A stretch of 40,868 bases of DNA from Acidimicrobiaceae bacterium (lineage in GTDB: Bacteria > Actinomycetota > Acidimicrobiia > Acidimicrobiales > Ilumatobacteraceae): positions 1 to 40,868 of the forward strand of contig JAAXJF010000052.1 of assembly GCA_012269985.1 (NCBI GenBank). Reading direction: 5' to 3'. The translations under genes and the position numbers were made by a program. Numbering within the stretch: the stretch's first letter is position 1; each line of letters starts with the position of its first letter. Under the pieces are notes generated by a model. The model did no database searches, was not told where the DNA came from, and saw nothing but the letters and a program-made list of their open reading frames with translations. Below are positions 27,701 to 34,728 of this stretch, piece by piece.

Positions 27701-28217
27701 CGAGTTCTTCGCGTCGGTATCCCGAGATTGAGAGTTGTTCGGTGAGAGCGTCGGCATCGATACGGCCGCCTGCTGAAACATGGATTGCCGAAATGGTGCG
27801 GGCACCGGGACCCAACCGTTGTAGGAGGGCCCGCACTCCGGCGACAATCACTCGTGGCTGGTGATCGGTCGATGTGAGCCTCCACAGCACCTCCATACGC
27901 CGGCCCATCGTTTCGACAGCAGGACTGACACGTTCGAACGGCAACGTTTCCCAGGCGGGAAAGAGTAAGCATTTATCTCGTCCAAGAAAATGAACAAGAT
28001 CATCGTGTAGTCGAGCAGCATCGGTGCCCGTGGGACATGCGACGATAAGCGGCGACCGGTCAGAAAGATGAGCGAGCGCAGCAATACTGATCGGCCGTGC
28101 AACCTCGGTAATGGCGAGTCGAGCAGAAGGGGTGCCGAGCGCCACCGTGAGTGCCGGCTCATCACGAAGAAGTGGCGGCAGATCTTGAAGTGCGGCTGCG
28201 GTCGTTAGCGATGTCAC
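24768..28217 (-). CDS. mfd: Transcription-repair coupling factor Mfd
   Basis: A DNA translocase of 1149 residues that removes RNA polymerase stalled at lesions and recruits UvrA. In order it shows the UvrB-like N-terminal module (about 1-350). The RNA-polymerase-interacting domain follows ([14 protein letters not shown], about 482, through the IPSDQIHVL motif). Next are the SF2 translocase domains with Walker [10 protein letters not shown] (about 627), DEEQRFGV and the RecG-like [16 protein letters not shown] (about 896). The C-terminal D7 autoinhibitory domain closes the protein. The GTG start overlaps the pth stop as GTGA, so it is translationally coupled to pth. Confidence 0.97.
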   Translation of the reverse strand: MTSLTTAAALQDLPPLLRDEPALTVALGTPSARLAITEVARPISIAALAHLSDRSPLIVACPTGTDAARLHDDLVHFLGRDKCLLFPAWETLPFERVSPAVETMGRRMEVLWRLTSTDHQPRVIVAGVRALLQRLGPGARTISAIHVSAGGRIDADALTEQLSISGYRREELVEHRGEFARRGAIIDIFPSTADAPIRIDLWGDDVDRLTQFSVNDQRSIADLDEVRIFPAREVTPDERVRERAAGLIATESWGREQWERLAAGAHFDGMESWLPWLTDDDLLLTDLVDERGKVVLIEPRRMRDRAHDLLAEEADLAAALAGTWARDPDLQFPHLHAEPDRLLASTGSFWTIDATPEGPETPFVESTGWGPIIGDGSGHVSRVQELLSAGERVIIAADGTGSAERLRSLMLDHELEFTIASAETDLTAPGAYITVAPLHRGFHLPRARLSVLAEADLTGRRRSRRRARPRQGTAGFDDLKPGSYVVHVHHGVGRYEGMVTRAIGGAERDYLLVAYRGEDRLYIPSDQIHVLRPYSGGEAPSLHRLGGSDFASAKSRVRSAVQEIAQELVVLYQQRVNTPGHSFAPDTPWQSEMEDAFGFVETPDQRTAIVDVKADMEREIPMDRLICGDVGFGKTEVAIRAAFKAIQGGKQVAVLAPTTLLATQHGTTFNDRFAGFPVRVEVLSRFLTDKQAASVIADLASGDVDCVIGTHRLLSSQVTFKDLGLLVIDEEQRFGVQHKELIKSLATDVDVLTMSATPIPRTLEMSLVGIRDMSLLQTPPADRQPILTHVGEYDERVAVEAIRRELLREGQVFWVHNRVKSIEQSAARLRELVPEARIAIAHGRMDEATLEQVVIDFWEGRYDVLVCTTIIESGIDMPTVNTLVVERSDLLGLGQLHQLRGRVGRSGQRAYAYLFHPQDRTLSEEAYERLRTIGESTELGSGFRIAMRDLEIRGAGNLLGAAQSGHIAAVGYDLYCQMVTEAVAEMKGETPEPVVELNLDVPADAFLPSDYISREDLRLEAYRRIAAASSFSEVDDISSEWTDRYGPIPEPAAALLVVARLRIECMRLGITDLSVTGSQSAGRTAKLSPIDLKASESMRLRRLSRQAMHKESQRQLVVPIPRGSMPSEFLLGFLNELIPPAAPSSSSGE

Positions 28218-28822
28218 CGTCGGTTCACCGACTGCATTGCCTTAACAACTCCGCTCGTGATGACGAGCTCAACGGCGTCAGCTGCGGCGGCAACTCCGCT
28301 GTCGAGTTCTGCACGGCTCCGCTGGGGCACCTTTGATAACACCCAGTTGCCACCGCGGTCAGCAGATGGCGGGCGGCCCACACCGATTCGAACTCGAAGG
28401 AATTCGTTCGTGCCGATGTGCTGGGCAATGCTGCGAAGACCATTGTGTCCGGCGAGGCCCCCTCCCATTTTGAGGCGGGTATCTCCGGGTTCAAGATCGA
28501 GTTCATCGTGTACGACGATGAGCCTGCTCGAATCGGTGATGCCAAAGCGCTTGATAAGTGATGCGGCAGATTGGCCCGATTTGTTCATGAAGGTAACGGG
28601 GATTGCGAGCACGCAGCGGATGTCTGAGATGCGTGTTTCGGCAACGAAGGCGTCATTCTTGCCTGCCTTGAAGTGAGCATCGACGCGGGTGCCGACGAGG
28701 CGAACCGCGTCGTCGCCGACATTGTGGCGGGTGTTGGTGTACCGGTCGCCCGGGTTTCCGAGCCCAAGAATGATCCACTCGGGTGGAGTGTCACCAGACC
28801 GGCGACCTGAGAACAGGCCCAC
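28214..28822 (-). CDS. pth: Peptidyl-tRNA hydrolase
   Basis: Releases tRNA from peptidyl-tRNAs that drop off the ribosome. The 202-residue protein has the family hallmarks: LGNPGDRYTNTRHNVG with the catalytic His, FMNKSGQSA, VVHDELDLEPGD with the catalytic Asp, and GGGLAGHNGLRSI. A short N-terminal extension of about 15 residues precedes the domain. The GTG start at 28822 lies 8 nt after the rplY stop, and its own stop overlaps mfd. The rplY-pth-mfd order is the actinobacterial arrangement. Confidence 0.97.
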   Translation of the reverse strand: MGLFSGRRSGDTPPEWIILGLGNPGDRYTNTRHNVGDDAVRLVGTRVDAHFKAGKNDAFVAETRISDIRCVLAIPVTFMNKSGQSAASLIKRFGITDSSRLIVVHDELDLEPGDTRLKMGGGLAGHNGLRSIAQHIGTNEFLRVRIGVGRPPSADRGGNWVLSKVPQRSRAELDSGVAAAADAVELVITSGVVKAMQSVNRR

Positions 28823-28830
28823 GAGAGCGA

Positions 28831-29508
28831 TCAGTCGGCGTCTGAATCGCCAGAGTTATCGGAGCCACCATCAGATGACTCGTCGGATGCCTCTGCGTCA
28901 CCCTCTGCGCCCTCGCCTTCGCCTTCCTCGGCGGCTGGCTCTTCGGCGGCCACGCGGAGCGTGACGACGGTGACAACGGTTTGGTCTTCTGCGCTGACGG
29001 CGGTGACTCCGCTCGGCAGGTCAACATCGGCAACGGTGATGACGGTGTCGACCGTCATTTCGTTGATGTCGATGACAAGTTCGTCAGGAATGTTACGTGG
29101 TGTCGTGCGAACTTGGATTTCCATCATTTGCTGGTCGACGAGGCCGTTATTCATTGCGACCTGCTTAGCTTCGCCTTCCAGGCGGACTGGAACGCTCACG
29201 GTGATCTCTTCAGTGAGATCGATCTGGATGAAGTCGACGTGAGCCACGGTGCGTCGCACTGGGTGTCGTTGCACTTCCTTCACGATGGCGGGGTACACAT
29301 CGCCATTGACGGTGAGGTCAAGAATCGTATTCATGCCCGCTGTTCCTGAGAGTGCAATGCGCAGATCTCGGCGGTTAACGGAGATGCTGAGTGGTTCCAT
29401 GCCTTGTCCGTAGACGACAGCAGGGATGCGATCCTCACGGCGAATGCGGCGTGATTCTGCACTTCCGGTCGTGCGACCGGCTTCGGCGATGAGAACTGAA
29501 TCTGACAT
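28831..29508 (-). CDS. rplY: 50S ribosomal protein L25/general stress protein Ctc
   Basis: 5S-rRNA-binding ribosomal protein of the long CTC type, 225 residues. It has an N-terminal L25 domain (about 1-95, with GSAESRRIRREDRIPAVVYG) and a TL5 beta domain (about 96-185, with HVDFIQIDL and VPVRLEGEA). An unusually acidic low-complexity tail (190-225), almost entirely Glu, Asp, Gly, Ser and Ala, ends it. GAGG precedes ATG 29508. The acidic tail is common in actinobacterial L25. Confidence 0.96.
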   Translation of the reverse strand: MSDSVLIAEAGRTTGSAESRRIRREDRIPAVVYGQGMEPLSISVNRRDLRIALSGTAGMNTILDLTVNGDVYPAIVKEVQRHPVRRTVAHVDFIQIDLTEEITVSVPVRLEGEAKQVAMNNGLVDQQMMEIQVRTTPRNIPDELVIDINEMTVDTVITVADVDLPSGVTAVSAEDQTVVTVVTLRVAAEEPAAEEGEGEGAEGDAEASDESSDGGSDNSGDSDAD

Positions 29509-29719
29509 GGTGAGCCTCGAGTTACCTAGACCTCAGAATGAACTGGTGTGGCGGCAGGATTACCTCCACAGCGTCTCCCGAGGTTATCGGCGACTTGCCA
29601 AGGCCACACCTGCTGCGCAACGGTTCCCGCACAGGGTCGTTTTCATCATCGGCGATCAATATCAACTCCAGCACATCAGCGATCCCAACCTCATTGGGTG
29701 GAGATCAGGTCGAGTGGCC
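29509..29719. other. prs-rplY intergenic region (211 nt)
   Basis: The spacer between the prs stop and the rplY start on the minus strand. It presumably holds the rplY leader and perhaps a promoter. I find no clear terminator; CCCAA/CCTCA/TTGGG near 29690 is a weak 5-bp hairpin without a U-tract. A minus-strand frame of about 50 codons ending with TAA at 29524-29522 is open but uses rare codons (AGG three times, ATA twice). An overlapping plus-strand frame is also open. I call neither. Confidence 0.5.
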
Positions 29720-30721
29720 TCAGGCGTAATTTTCGCCGCTGAAGATTTCGCTCACACTCGTATCGTCGAACACCGCAGACAGGGCTTGAGCGATGAGTGG
29801 TGCAATCGATAGCACTTCGACCTGTGAAAGCCGCTTCTGTTCTGGCAGTGGCAACGTATTGGTGAGAACGAGCCGCTCAAGAGGTGATGCGCTGAGGCGC
29901 TCGACGGCAGGCCCTGAGAGCACCCCGTGGGTCGCCATCGCCCAGACTTCGGTAGCGCCTCGCTCGAGAAGAAGTTCGGCAGCCGAGACGATAGTTCCGC
30001 CGGTATCGATCATGTCGTCGGTCAAGACACATAGACGGCCCTCTACATCGCCGTTGACATCTTTTGCTTCGACGACATTAGCTTGGCCGTGTGGACGGCG
30101 TTTGTAACTGAACGCGAGATCGGCCTCACAGTCGTGAAGGTGCTGAGCCATTCGTTCTGCAACCTTGATGCGACCCGAATCAGGAGACACGATTACCGGA
30201 GCATCTGGGGCGTTTTGGCGGATGTAGTTTTCGAGAACGGGTGCTGCGGTGAGATGGTCAACCGGCCCATCAAAAAACCCCTGAATCTGACCGGAGTGAA
30301 GGTCGATGGAGATGAGACGATTTGCGCCCGCAAGTTTGAACATGTCGGCTACGAGTCGCGCCGTCACGGGTTCGCGCCCTTCTGCTTTGCGGTCTTGGCG
30401 CGCGTAACCGTAAAACGGACATACCGCAGTGATTCGCTTTGCAGACGCTCGGGCTGCGGCGTCGATCATTGCGAGTTGTTCCATGATGGAGTCGTTCACC
30501 GAACTGCCATCGATGCCGTAATGGCTTTGCATGATGAACACGTCAGTTCCACGAACACTCTCAGCGAAACGTGGCCGGATTTCACCGTTCGAGAACTGGG
30601 TGATGTTGGGGTCGCCTAAGGAGAGTCCGAGATGTTGAGCGACCTCACCCGCAAGGTCTGGATGCGTGCGTCCGGAGTACAGCGCAAGCTTCTTCGTTGT
30701 TACCTTCTCGAGTGACTCCAC
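29720..30721 (-). CDS. prs: Ribose-phosphate pyrophosphokinase
   Basis: Makes PRPP from ribose-5-phosphate and ATP for purine, pyrimidine, His, Trp and NAD synthesis and, in actinobacteria, decaprenyl-phosphoryl-arabinose. The 333 residues contain ALYSGRTHPDLA at the N-terminus, the flexible-loop YGYARQDRKAEGREP, VVSPDSGRIKVAE and the PRPP-binding loop LTDDMIDTGGT. I chose GTG 30721 because GGAGGGG (30734-30728) sits 8 nt upstream; an in-frame ATG at 30760 would add 13 residues not shared with the family. It lies downstream of the glmU-like gene, the usual actinobacterial pairing. Confidence 0.95.
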   Translation of the reverse strand: MESLEKVTTKKLALYSGRTHPDLAGEVAQHLGLSLGDPNITQFSNGEIRPRFAESVRGTDVFIMQSHYGIDGSSVNDSIMEQLAMIDAAARASAKRITAVCPFYGYARQDRKAEGREPVTARLVADMFKLAGANRLISIDLHSGQIQGFFDGPVDHLTAAPVLENYIRQNAPDAPVIVSPDSGRIKVAERMAQHLHDCEADLAFSYKRRPHGQANVVEAKDVNGDVEGRLCVLTDDMIDTGGTIVSAAELLLERGATEVWAMATHGVLSGPAVERLSASPLERLVLTNTLPLPEQKRLSQVEVLSIAPLIAQALSAVFDDTSVSEIFSGENYA

Positions 30722-30727
30722 CTTGCT

Positions 30728-30734
30728 CCCCTCC
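30728..30734 (-). promoter_or_regulatory. Shine-Dalgarno that fixes the prs start
   Basis: On the minus strand GGAGGGG precedes GTG 30721 with 8 nt between GGAGG and the start codon. It is among the strongest ribosome binding sites in the window and favours the GTG over ATG 30760. Confidence 0.7.
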
Positions 30735-30834
30735 GCGCCGAAGGTCGACGCCGCCTTCATCCTAGAACGCTGGCCCGGTTCTCAACTGGGTCACAGGAGC
30801 GGAACACCGATATTCGAATCACCGATGAAGCGGC

Positions 30835-31596
30835 TCAGCCGTCGTGGTGTTCTCGAGCACGCATGATGTGCTCGACTTCTATGAGTTGTTCGCGGTCGTT
30901 CACACCCCGAGTTTCATCTGGTTCGGTGCTGACCGACCCGACATGTCCATCTTGAGCGAGTGCAGCAATTGCGTCGGTGAGGTAGTACTCGTTTTGGGAA
31001 TTATCGGTACTGAGTTCGCCCAGAGCGGGCAGCAATTTGGAATGGTTGAACACATAGACCCCGGCATTCCACTCTGTAATGAGCAACTCAGTCGGTGTGG
31101 CATCGCGCTGTTCGACAATTCGCTCGACAGAGCCATCAGTTTTGCGAACGATGCGCCCGTATCCGGTGGGGTCATCGAGTTCGCTCGTGAGAAGGGTCGA
31201 TGAGTGGTCGTTCGCAGTGTGCTCTGACACCAGACGATTGATGGTCTCGGCGGCTAACAGCGGTGTATCTCCCGAAAGCACGATCACCGCGTCATCTGCC
31301 GAGGGCGCAGAGAGAGCGGTGATGCCGACTTGGGTGGCGTGACCGGTTCCGTGCTGCTCATGTTGCGTTGCGAACTTGATGTTGGCCCAGGTGGGCGCTG
31401 CTTGTTCCACAGTCTCTGCGACGAGGTCACCGCCGTGTCCGACAACAACAGCGATCTCATCGGGTTGGGAGGCTGCGAGCGCATCAATGACGTGCAGCAC
31501 CATCGCTTTCCCGCACACCTCATGCAGCGGCTTCGGCAGATCGGACTTCATACGAGTGCCGGCCCCGGCAGCGAGAACGACGGCACGGAGGGTCAT
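30835..31596 (-). CDS. glmU: GlmU-type UDP-GlcNAc uridyltransferase, N-terminal domain only
   Basis: A 253-residue nucleotidyltransferase matching the N-terminal half of GlmU: LAAGAGTRMKSDLPKPLH (Lys22), QHEQHGTGHA, SGDTPLL, GYGRIVR, EWNAGVYVF, QNEYYLTD and GVNDREQL. It should form UDP-GlcNAc from UTP and GlcNAc-1-phosphate for peptidoglycan. The protein stops 15 residues after the VNDR block, where normal GlmU (460-490 residues) enters its left-handed beta-helix acetyltransferase domain. The 113 nt before prs hold no continuation in any frame, so this is not a simple frameshift. The ATG at 31596 is the only good start before the LAAG loop; its A is also the last base of the upstream tRNA's CCA. 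No Shine-Dalgarno precedes it. Confidence 0.9.
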   Translation of the reverse strand: MTLRAVVLAAGAGTRMKSDLPKPLHEVCGKAMVLHVIDALAASQPDEIAVVVGHGGDLVAETVEQAAPTWANIKFATQHEQHGTGHATQVGITALSAPSADDAVIVLSGDTPLLAAETINRLVSEHTANDHSSTLLTSELDDPTGYGRIVRKTDGSVERIVEQRDATPTELLITEWNAGVYVFNHSKLLPALGELSTDNSQNEYYLTDAIAALAQDGHVGSVSTEPDETRGVNDREQLIEVEHIMRAREHHDG

Positions 31597-31598
31597 GG

Positions 31599-31670
31599 TT
31601 CCGGGGAGAGGACTCGAACCCCTACAAACGGCACCAAAAACCGCTGTCCTGCCAATTAGACGACCCCGGA
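31599..31670 (-). tRNA. tRNA-Gln (UUG)
   Basis: A 72-nt cloverleaf on the minus strand. The acceptor stem TCCGGGG pairs with CCCCGGA. The D arm is GTC...GGAC with the GG pair in the loop. The anticodon stem is GCGGT/GCCGT with two G-U pairs around loop TTTTGGT, giving anticodon TTG. The T arm is AGGGG/TTCGAGT/CCTCT. The discriminator is A at 31599 and CCA is encoded at 31598-31596, its last A being the A of the glmU start codon. A TACCGT box on the minus strand at 31687-31682 is a reasonable -10 element, with transcription starting a few nucleotides before the mature 5' end. Glutamine tRNA next to glmU is a recurrent actinobacterial arrangement. Confidence 0.95.
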
Positions 31671-31724
31671 TCGCTCCCCATACGGTACCGCCTGATTGAC
31701 CGGTCTCTGCGCCGAGCACTGCAT

Positions 31725-31784
31725 GTCACAAAAGTTGAGTTTCACATCAACTGGTGCTCAGGAGCGTGAACAAGAGTTTGTGAC
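31725..31784. repeat. Nested inverted repeats upstream of the bS22 gene
   Basis: GTCACAAA (31725-31732) and TTTGTGAC (31777-31784) form an 8-bp inverted repeat separated by 44 nt. Immediately inside the left arm AGTTGA (31733-31738) and TCAACT (31747-31752) form a second, 6-bp repeat. They lie in the spacer between the divergent tRNA-Gln and bS22 genes, ending 18 nt before the bS22 ATG. They could be a regulator-binding site or leader structure; chance is not excluded. Confidence 0.35.
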
Positions 31785-31802
31785 GGTAGCGTCTGCAACC
31801 CT

Positions 31803-31895
31803 ATGGGTTCGCTCGTTAAGAAGCGCCGCAAGCGCATGCGTAAGAAAAAGCACAAGAAGATGTTGCGACGGACGCGTCACCAGCGTCGCAAATAG
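31803..31895 (+). CDS. Ribosomal protein bS22 (AURKAIP1/COX24-like microprotein)
   Basis: A 30-residue extremely basic protein (MGSLVKKRRKRMRKKKHKKM then LRRTRHQRRK). It matches the mycobacterial small-subunit protein bS22 almost residue for residue in pattern: MGS at the start, KKRRKRM, KKKH and LRRTRxQRRK. The motif is the COX24/AURKAIP1 (mS38) C-terminal signature. In mycobacterial ribosomes bS22 sits in the 30S body near the decoding region. The gene is monocistronic on the plus strand, divergent from tRNA-Gln and with its stop 9 nt from the convergent ispE stop. No strong Shine-Dalgarno is visible, so leaderless or short-leader translation is possible. Genes this short are often missed by automatic annotation. 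Confidence 0.93.
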   Translation: MGSLVKKRRKRMRKKKHKKMLRRTRHQRRK

Positions 31896-31904
31896 CGCCG
31901 TCTC

Positions 31905-32648
31905 TTACATCGCTTTACTCGTGCGCACGACGCGCACAACAGCGCCCTCGCCGATCAGTTCGACGAGGGCGTCATCGCGCTCACCCTCCACGAACCAAGT
32001 GGCCCCGCTTCCTGCAAGTACGGGGACCAGGCCGGTGAGACTCATGATTTGTTCGCGCCACCAGTTGAGTTTCGGCTCAACATGCAGAGCAGCTGGTTCG
32101 AGGTCATTCGAACCCTCACCGGTCGGCCCGCCAAGTTCATCCCACGCTCGATAGACCGCAGGAGTACTGACGTGCAGCGGCGGTGCAACCAGTGTGAAAG
32201 TACGGTCAAGATATGGAAGAGGCTCAATGTTCTCGCCAATTCCGGTGACCCGAGCTCTTCCGCCGTGAAGACAGAATGGGATGTCAGCGCCAAGTGTGAC
32301 CGTCGATGCCACGTCGGAGATACCAGCCCATCTCAGAACTGCCGCCGCATCGGCTGAACCCCCGCCGAGACCCCCTCCGTGAGGGATGTTCTTTTCAAGA
32401 CGAATTGACGCCGGACGTCGAGCGAACTCTGCGGCGGCGAGGCAGAGGTTGCTCGAATCGATCGGAACACCCTCAGCAAACGGTCCGCTTACCGATAGCG
32501 AAGACGTTTCGGCTTCGGTGATCGTCAGCGTGTCGCAAAGGTTAAGCGTGACCATTTCTGCATCGATGAGGTGGAAGCCGTCAGGGCGAAGCCCGGTCAC
32601 TCGAAGAGAGATAGTGAGTTTTGCGGGGGCGTTGACCGTGGCGCTCAT
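31905..32648 (-). CDS. ispE: 4-diphosphocytidyl-2-C-methyl-D-erythritol kinase
   Basis: GHMP kinase of the MEP isoprenoid pathway. It phosphorylates CDP-ME at the 2-hydroxyl. Motif 1 is NAPAKLTISLRV, followed by RPDGFHLIDAEM. The ATP loop is PHGGGLGGGSADAAAVL and motif 3 is LAGSGATWFVEG. At 247 residues it is shorter than most IspE proteins (about 280-310), with trimmed loops but all motifs kept. I chose ATG 32648, which overlaps the rsmA stop as ATGA; the open frame extends 10 codons into rsmA. rsmA-ispE coupling is the standard actinobacterial order. Confidence 0.94.
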   Translation of the reverse strand: MSATVNAPAKLTISLRVTGLRPDGFHLIDAEMVTLNLCDTLTITEAETSSLSVSGPFAEGVPIDSSNLCLAAAEFARRPASIRLEKNIPHGGGLGGGSADAAAVLRWAGISDVASTVTLGADIPFCLHGGRARVTGIGENIEPLPYLDRTFTLVAPPLHVSTPAVYRAWDELGGPTGEGSNDLEPAALHVEPKLNWWREQIMSLTGLVPVLAGSGATWFVEGERDDALVELIGEGAVVRVVRTSKAM

Positions 32649-33457
32649 GCCGAGACTGCTTTCGTGAGCGCATACCACTCATCGAGTGAGAGCGTTTCAG
32701 GGCGCCGCGCAGAGTCGATGCAAGCATTCGCAAACTGTTCTGCGGTGACAGCGGCGCTCAGCGAGCGGCGAAGCATTTTTCGACGCTGACCGAACGCGGT
32801 CTTCACCAGCGAAAACATGGTGTTGGCGTTCACCTCAGCCACAGTGTCTTTGCGGCGAATGTCAACAAGAGCAGATTCAACATTTGGCTGGGGCATGAAG
32901 ACGGTGCGTGGGATGTGGGCAACCTTCTTGGCATGTGCGTAGTGCGAAACCTTGATACTGACAGCCCCGTATTGTTTCGATCCCTCAGATGCGACAAATC
33001 GGTCGGCTGCCTCGTCCTGGACGAGGATCAACATTCGTGAAATCTGGGGCACCTCATCGAGCAGGTCGCAGACGAGCGGTGTTGCAATGTTGTAAGGAAG
33101 ATTGGCAACTAGTACCCAGTCATCATTTTCGACCACTGCATGCCAGTCGACCCGCATCGCATCGGCCTCTATGACTGAGATGTTGTCGGTGTCGGCCACA
33201 ACATCGCGAAGTGCAGCAACCATGCCTTTGTCGTATTCGATCGCCACAATGCGTGGTCGATACTGGTGAAGGGCGAGGGTGAGCGAGCCGAGGCCGGGGC
33301 CGATTTCTAGGACGTTGTCGGTCGATGTGACGTCGGCAAGCGCGGCGATTCGCCGAGCTGTGTTGGCGTCGATCATGAAGTTTTGTCCAAGATCGCGTCG
33401 AAGATGAAGATCGTGCGCTTCGAGTAGCTCTTTGATCTGGGACTTGCTGTGAGTCAC
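32645..33457 (-). CDS. rsmA: 16S rRNA (adenine(1518)-N(6)/adenine(1519)-N(6))-dimethyltransferase
   Basis: RsmA/KsgA dimethylates the two adjacent adenines in helix 45 late in 30S assembly. The 270 residues show the KsgA start LRRDLGQNFMID, the SAM motif LEIGPGLGSLT, the acidic motif VIEADAMRV and the catalytic NLPYNIATPL, then the C-terminal helical FGQRRKMLRRSL. The GTG start at 33457 overlaps the preceding gene's stop (GTGA), and its stop overlaps ispE. Confidence 0.96.
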   Translation of the reverse strand: MTHSKSQIKELLEAHDLHLRRDLGQNFMIDANTARRIAALADVTSTDNVLEIGPGLGSLTLALHQYRPRIVAIEYDKGMVAALRDVVADTDNISVIEADAMRVDWHAVVENDDWVLVANLPYNIATPLVCDLLDEVPQISRMLILVQDEAADRFVASEGSKQYGAVSIKVSHYAHAKKVAHIPRTVFMPQPNVESALVDIRRKDTVAEVNANTMFSLVKTAFGQRRKMLRRSLSAAVTAEQFANACIDSARRPETLSLDEWYALTKAVSA

Positions 33458-33957
33458 CAGCGATACTCCACGGTGATCGGAGCATCGGTGGGGTCGCCGA
33501 TCGCAGCAAATCGGTTTGGATGCATGACAATGTCTGCGGCGTTCTCATCGAGTGCAAGGGCAGCGATGCAGGTGGTTGATCGGCTGTTATCGAGATTGAC
33601 GATGGTGACGAACATGCCGAGTTCAGCGCCTCGAGCAAAGCACACATCATTCGCTTCGATGCTGTAATCAAATGATGCAGTCCCTCGAAATGCGCTATTC
33701 GAGTCGGGCACGGCGATGACGGCTCCCCCCGATGGGGGTGTCGTCACACTTCGATCAAATTGTGCAAGTCCAGGTTGACCGAGTGGGTCTTCACTGGAGC
33801 GAGTTGTTGTCGGTTGCTCAACCGCAACGGTGCTGAGAGTGGAGGCGACATCACCTTCATCACCGGCGTTAAAGAGAAAAGCCACGGGAACCGCCACCAC
33901 GGTGATTGCAGCGGCGATTGCAATGCGGCGACGCTGAGCCCCTTGGCTGTCGATCAT
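33454..33957 (-). CDS. Membrane-anchored DPBB (RlpA-like) domain protein at the rpfB position
   Basis: A 167-residue protein with a basic N-terminus and one membrane segment (about 11-30). A Thr/Pro/Ser-rich linker (about 36-85) leads to a C-terminal domain (about 90-167). The pattern LGMFVTIVNLDNSRSTTC...ADIVMHPNRFAAIG...ITVEYRW resembles the double-psi beta-barrel of RlpA and of Rpf-associated proteins. The NDRGP block that carries the catalytic Asp in RlpA is replaced by ALALDEN, so lytic activity is doubtful. Cys106 and Cys130 could form a disulfide outside the membrane. It overlaps tatD by 4 nt upstream and rsmA by 4 nt downstream, the slot that mycobacteria and many actinobacteria fill with the resuscitation factor gene rpfB. 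A cell-wall role is inferred from position and fold only. Confidence 0.7.
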   Translation of the reverse strand: MIDSQGAQRRRIAIAAAITVVAVPVAFLFNAGDEGDVASTLSTVAVEQPTTTRSSEDPLGQPGLAQFDRSVTTPPSGGAVIAVPDSNSAFRGTASFDYSIEANDVCFARGAELGMFVTIVNLDNSRSTTCIAALALDENAADIVMHPNRFAAIGDPTDAPITVEYRW

Positions 33958-34727
33958 GTGAGACCAAACACGCTGCGAGTGTTTCGAGAGGTAGCAGCTG
34001 CGACGTCGAGTGCCGATTCGTTTCGCAGATCGGCAATCGCTGTCCCGACGGTCGCAACGTTGGCCGGCTGGTTTGGTTTGCCTCGAAATGGAACAGGTGC
34101 GAGGTAGGGGCTGTCGGTCTCGACGAGCATTCGGTCAAGAGGGCACGCCTGTGCTGCGAGTTGAAGTTCGGTTGCTGAGCGGAAGGTCACGATGCCAGAA
34201 AAACTGACGTAGGTGTCTCGCTCGAGACAGCGTTCTAATTCGGTAGGCCCGCCAGTGAAACAGTGAAACACTGTGCGAGGAGGCACACCAGCGGAGTCAA
34301 GGATGTCGAATGTGTCGTCCCAGGCGCTTCGGGTGTGAATGACCAATGGCAGGTTGCGATCGTGAGCGATCGCTATTTGTTCTTCGAATGCAGAACGCTG
34401 TAGGTCGCGAGGCGAGTTGTCGTAGTGGTAGTCGAGTCCCGCCTCTCCGATGGCGACGACGCGAGGCTCATCAAGAAGGTCGGTGATCGAGGCAACACCG
34501 TGACTCGCTTCATGGGGATGAAGGCCGACCGTGGCGAACACATCATCATGATGACGGGCGGCATTGAGCGCAGCGAGACTGCTGTCTCGGTCACAGCCCA
34601 CGACGACGAATGCCTCAACTCCAGCCTCACGTGCCACGTCGAGAGCGGCGTGTGCTCCTCCGGGGGTGCGCTCGTCGTAGACGTGGCAGTGAGAGTCGAT
34701 CCAGCGAGGTTGTGAGCGCTCGGTCAT
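33954..34727 (-). CDS. tatD: TatD family metal-dependent hydrolase
   Basis: TIM-barrel metallohydrolase with DNase activity in studied members, 257 residues. Metal ligands are visible in IDSHCHVYD (His-x-His), IGEAGLDYHYD (Glu), LVIHTRSAWDD (His), VFHCFTG (His) and VETDSPYLAPVPFRGKPNQP (Asp), the family signature. I chose ATG 34727, one nucleotide after the metG stop; an in-frame TTG at 34739 would overlap metG and is weaker. It is followed by the DPBB gene with a 4-nt overlap. Confidence 0.94.
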   Translation of the reverse strand: MTERSQPRWIDSHCHVYDERTPGGAHAALDVAREAGVEAFVVVGCDRDSSLAALNAARHHDDVFATVGLHPHEASHGVASITDLLDEPRVVAIGEAGLDYHYDNSPRDLQRSAFEEQIAIAHDRNLPLVIHTRSAWDDTFDILDSAGVPPRTVFHCFTGGPTELERCLERDTYVSFSGIVTFRSATELQLAAQACPLDRMLVETDSPYLAPVPFRGKPNQPANVATVGTAIADLRNESALDVAAATSRNTRSVFGLT

Positions 34728-34728
34728 C

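Noticed and set aside
29426-29812. 128-codon plus-strand frame across the prs-rplY spacer
   Set aside because: Both ends are antisense to rplY and prs; no homology is recognisable and no clear ribosome binding site is seen.
30722-30834. Frameshifted remnant of the GlmU acetyltransferase domain
   Set aside because: The 113-nt gap to prs is too short and shows no hexapeptide-repeat pattern in any frame.
31597-31719. Upstream extension of the glmU-like frame through the tRNA gene
   Set aside because: The added residues translate the tRNA and have no GlmU similarity, so it is kept only as an alternative start.
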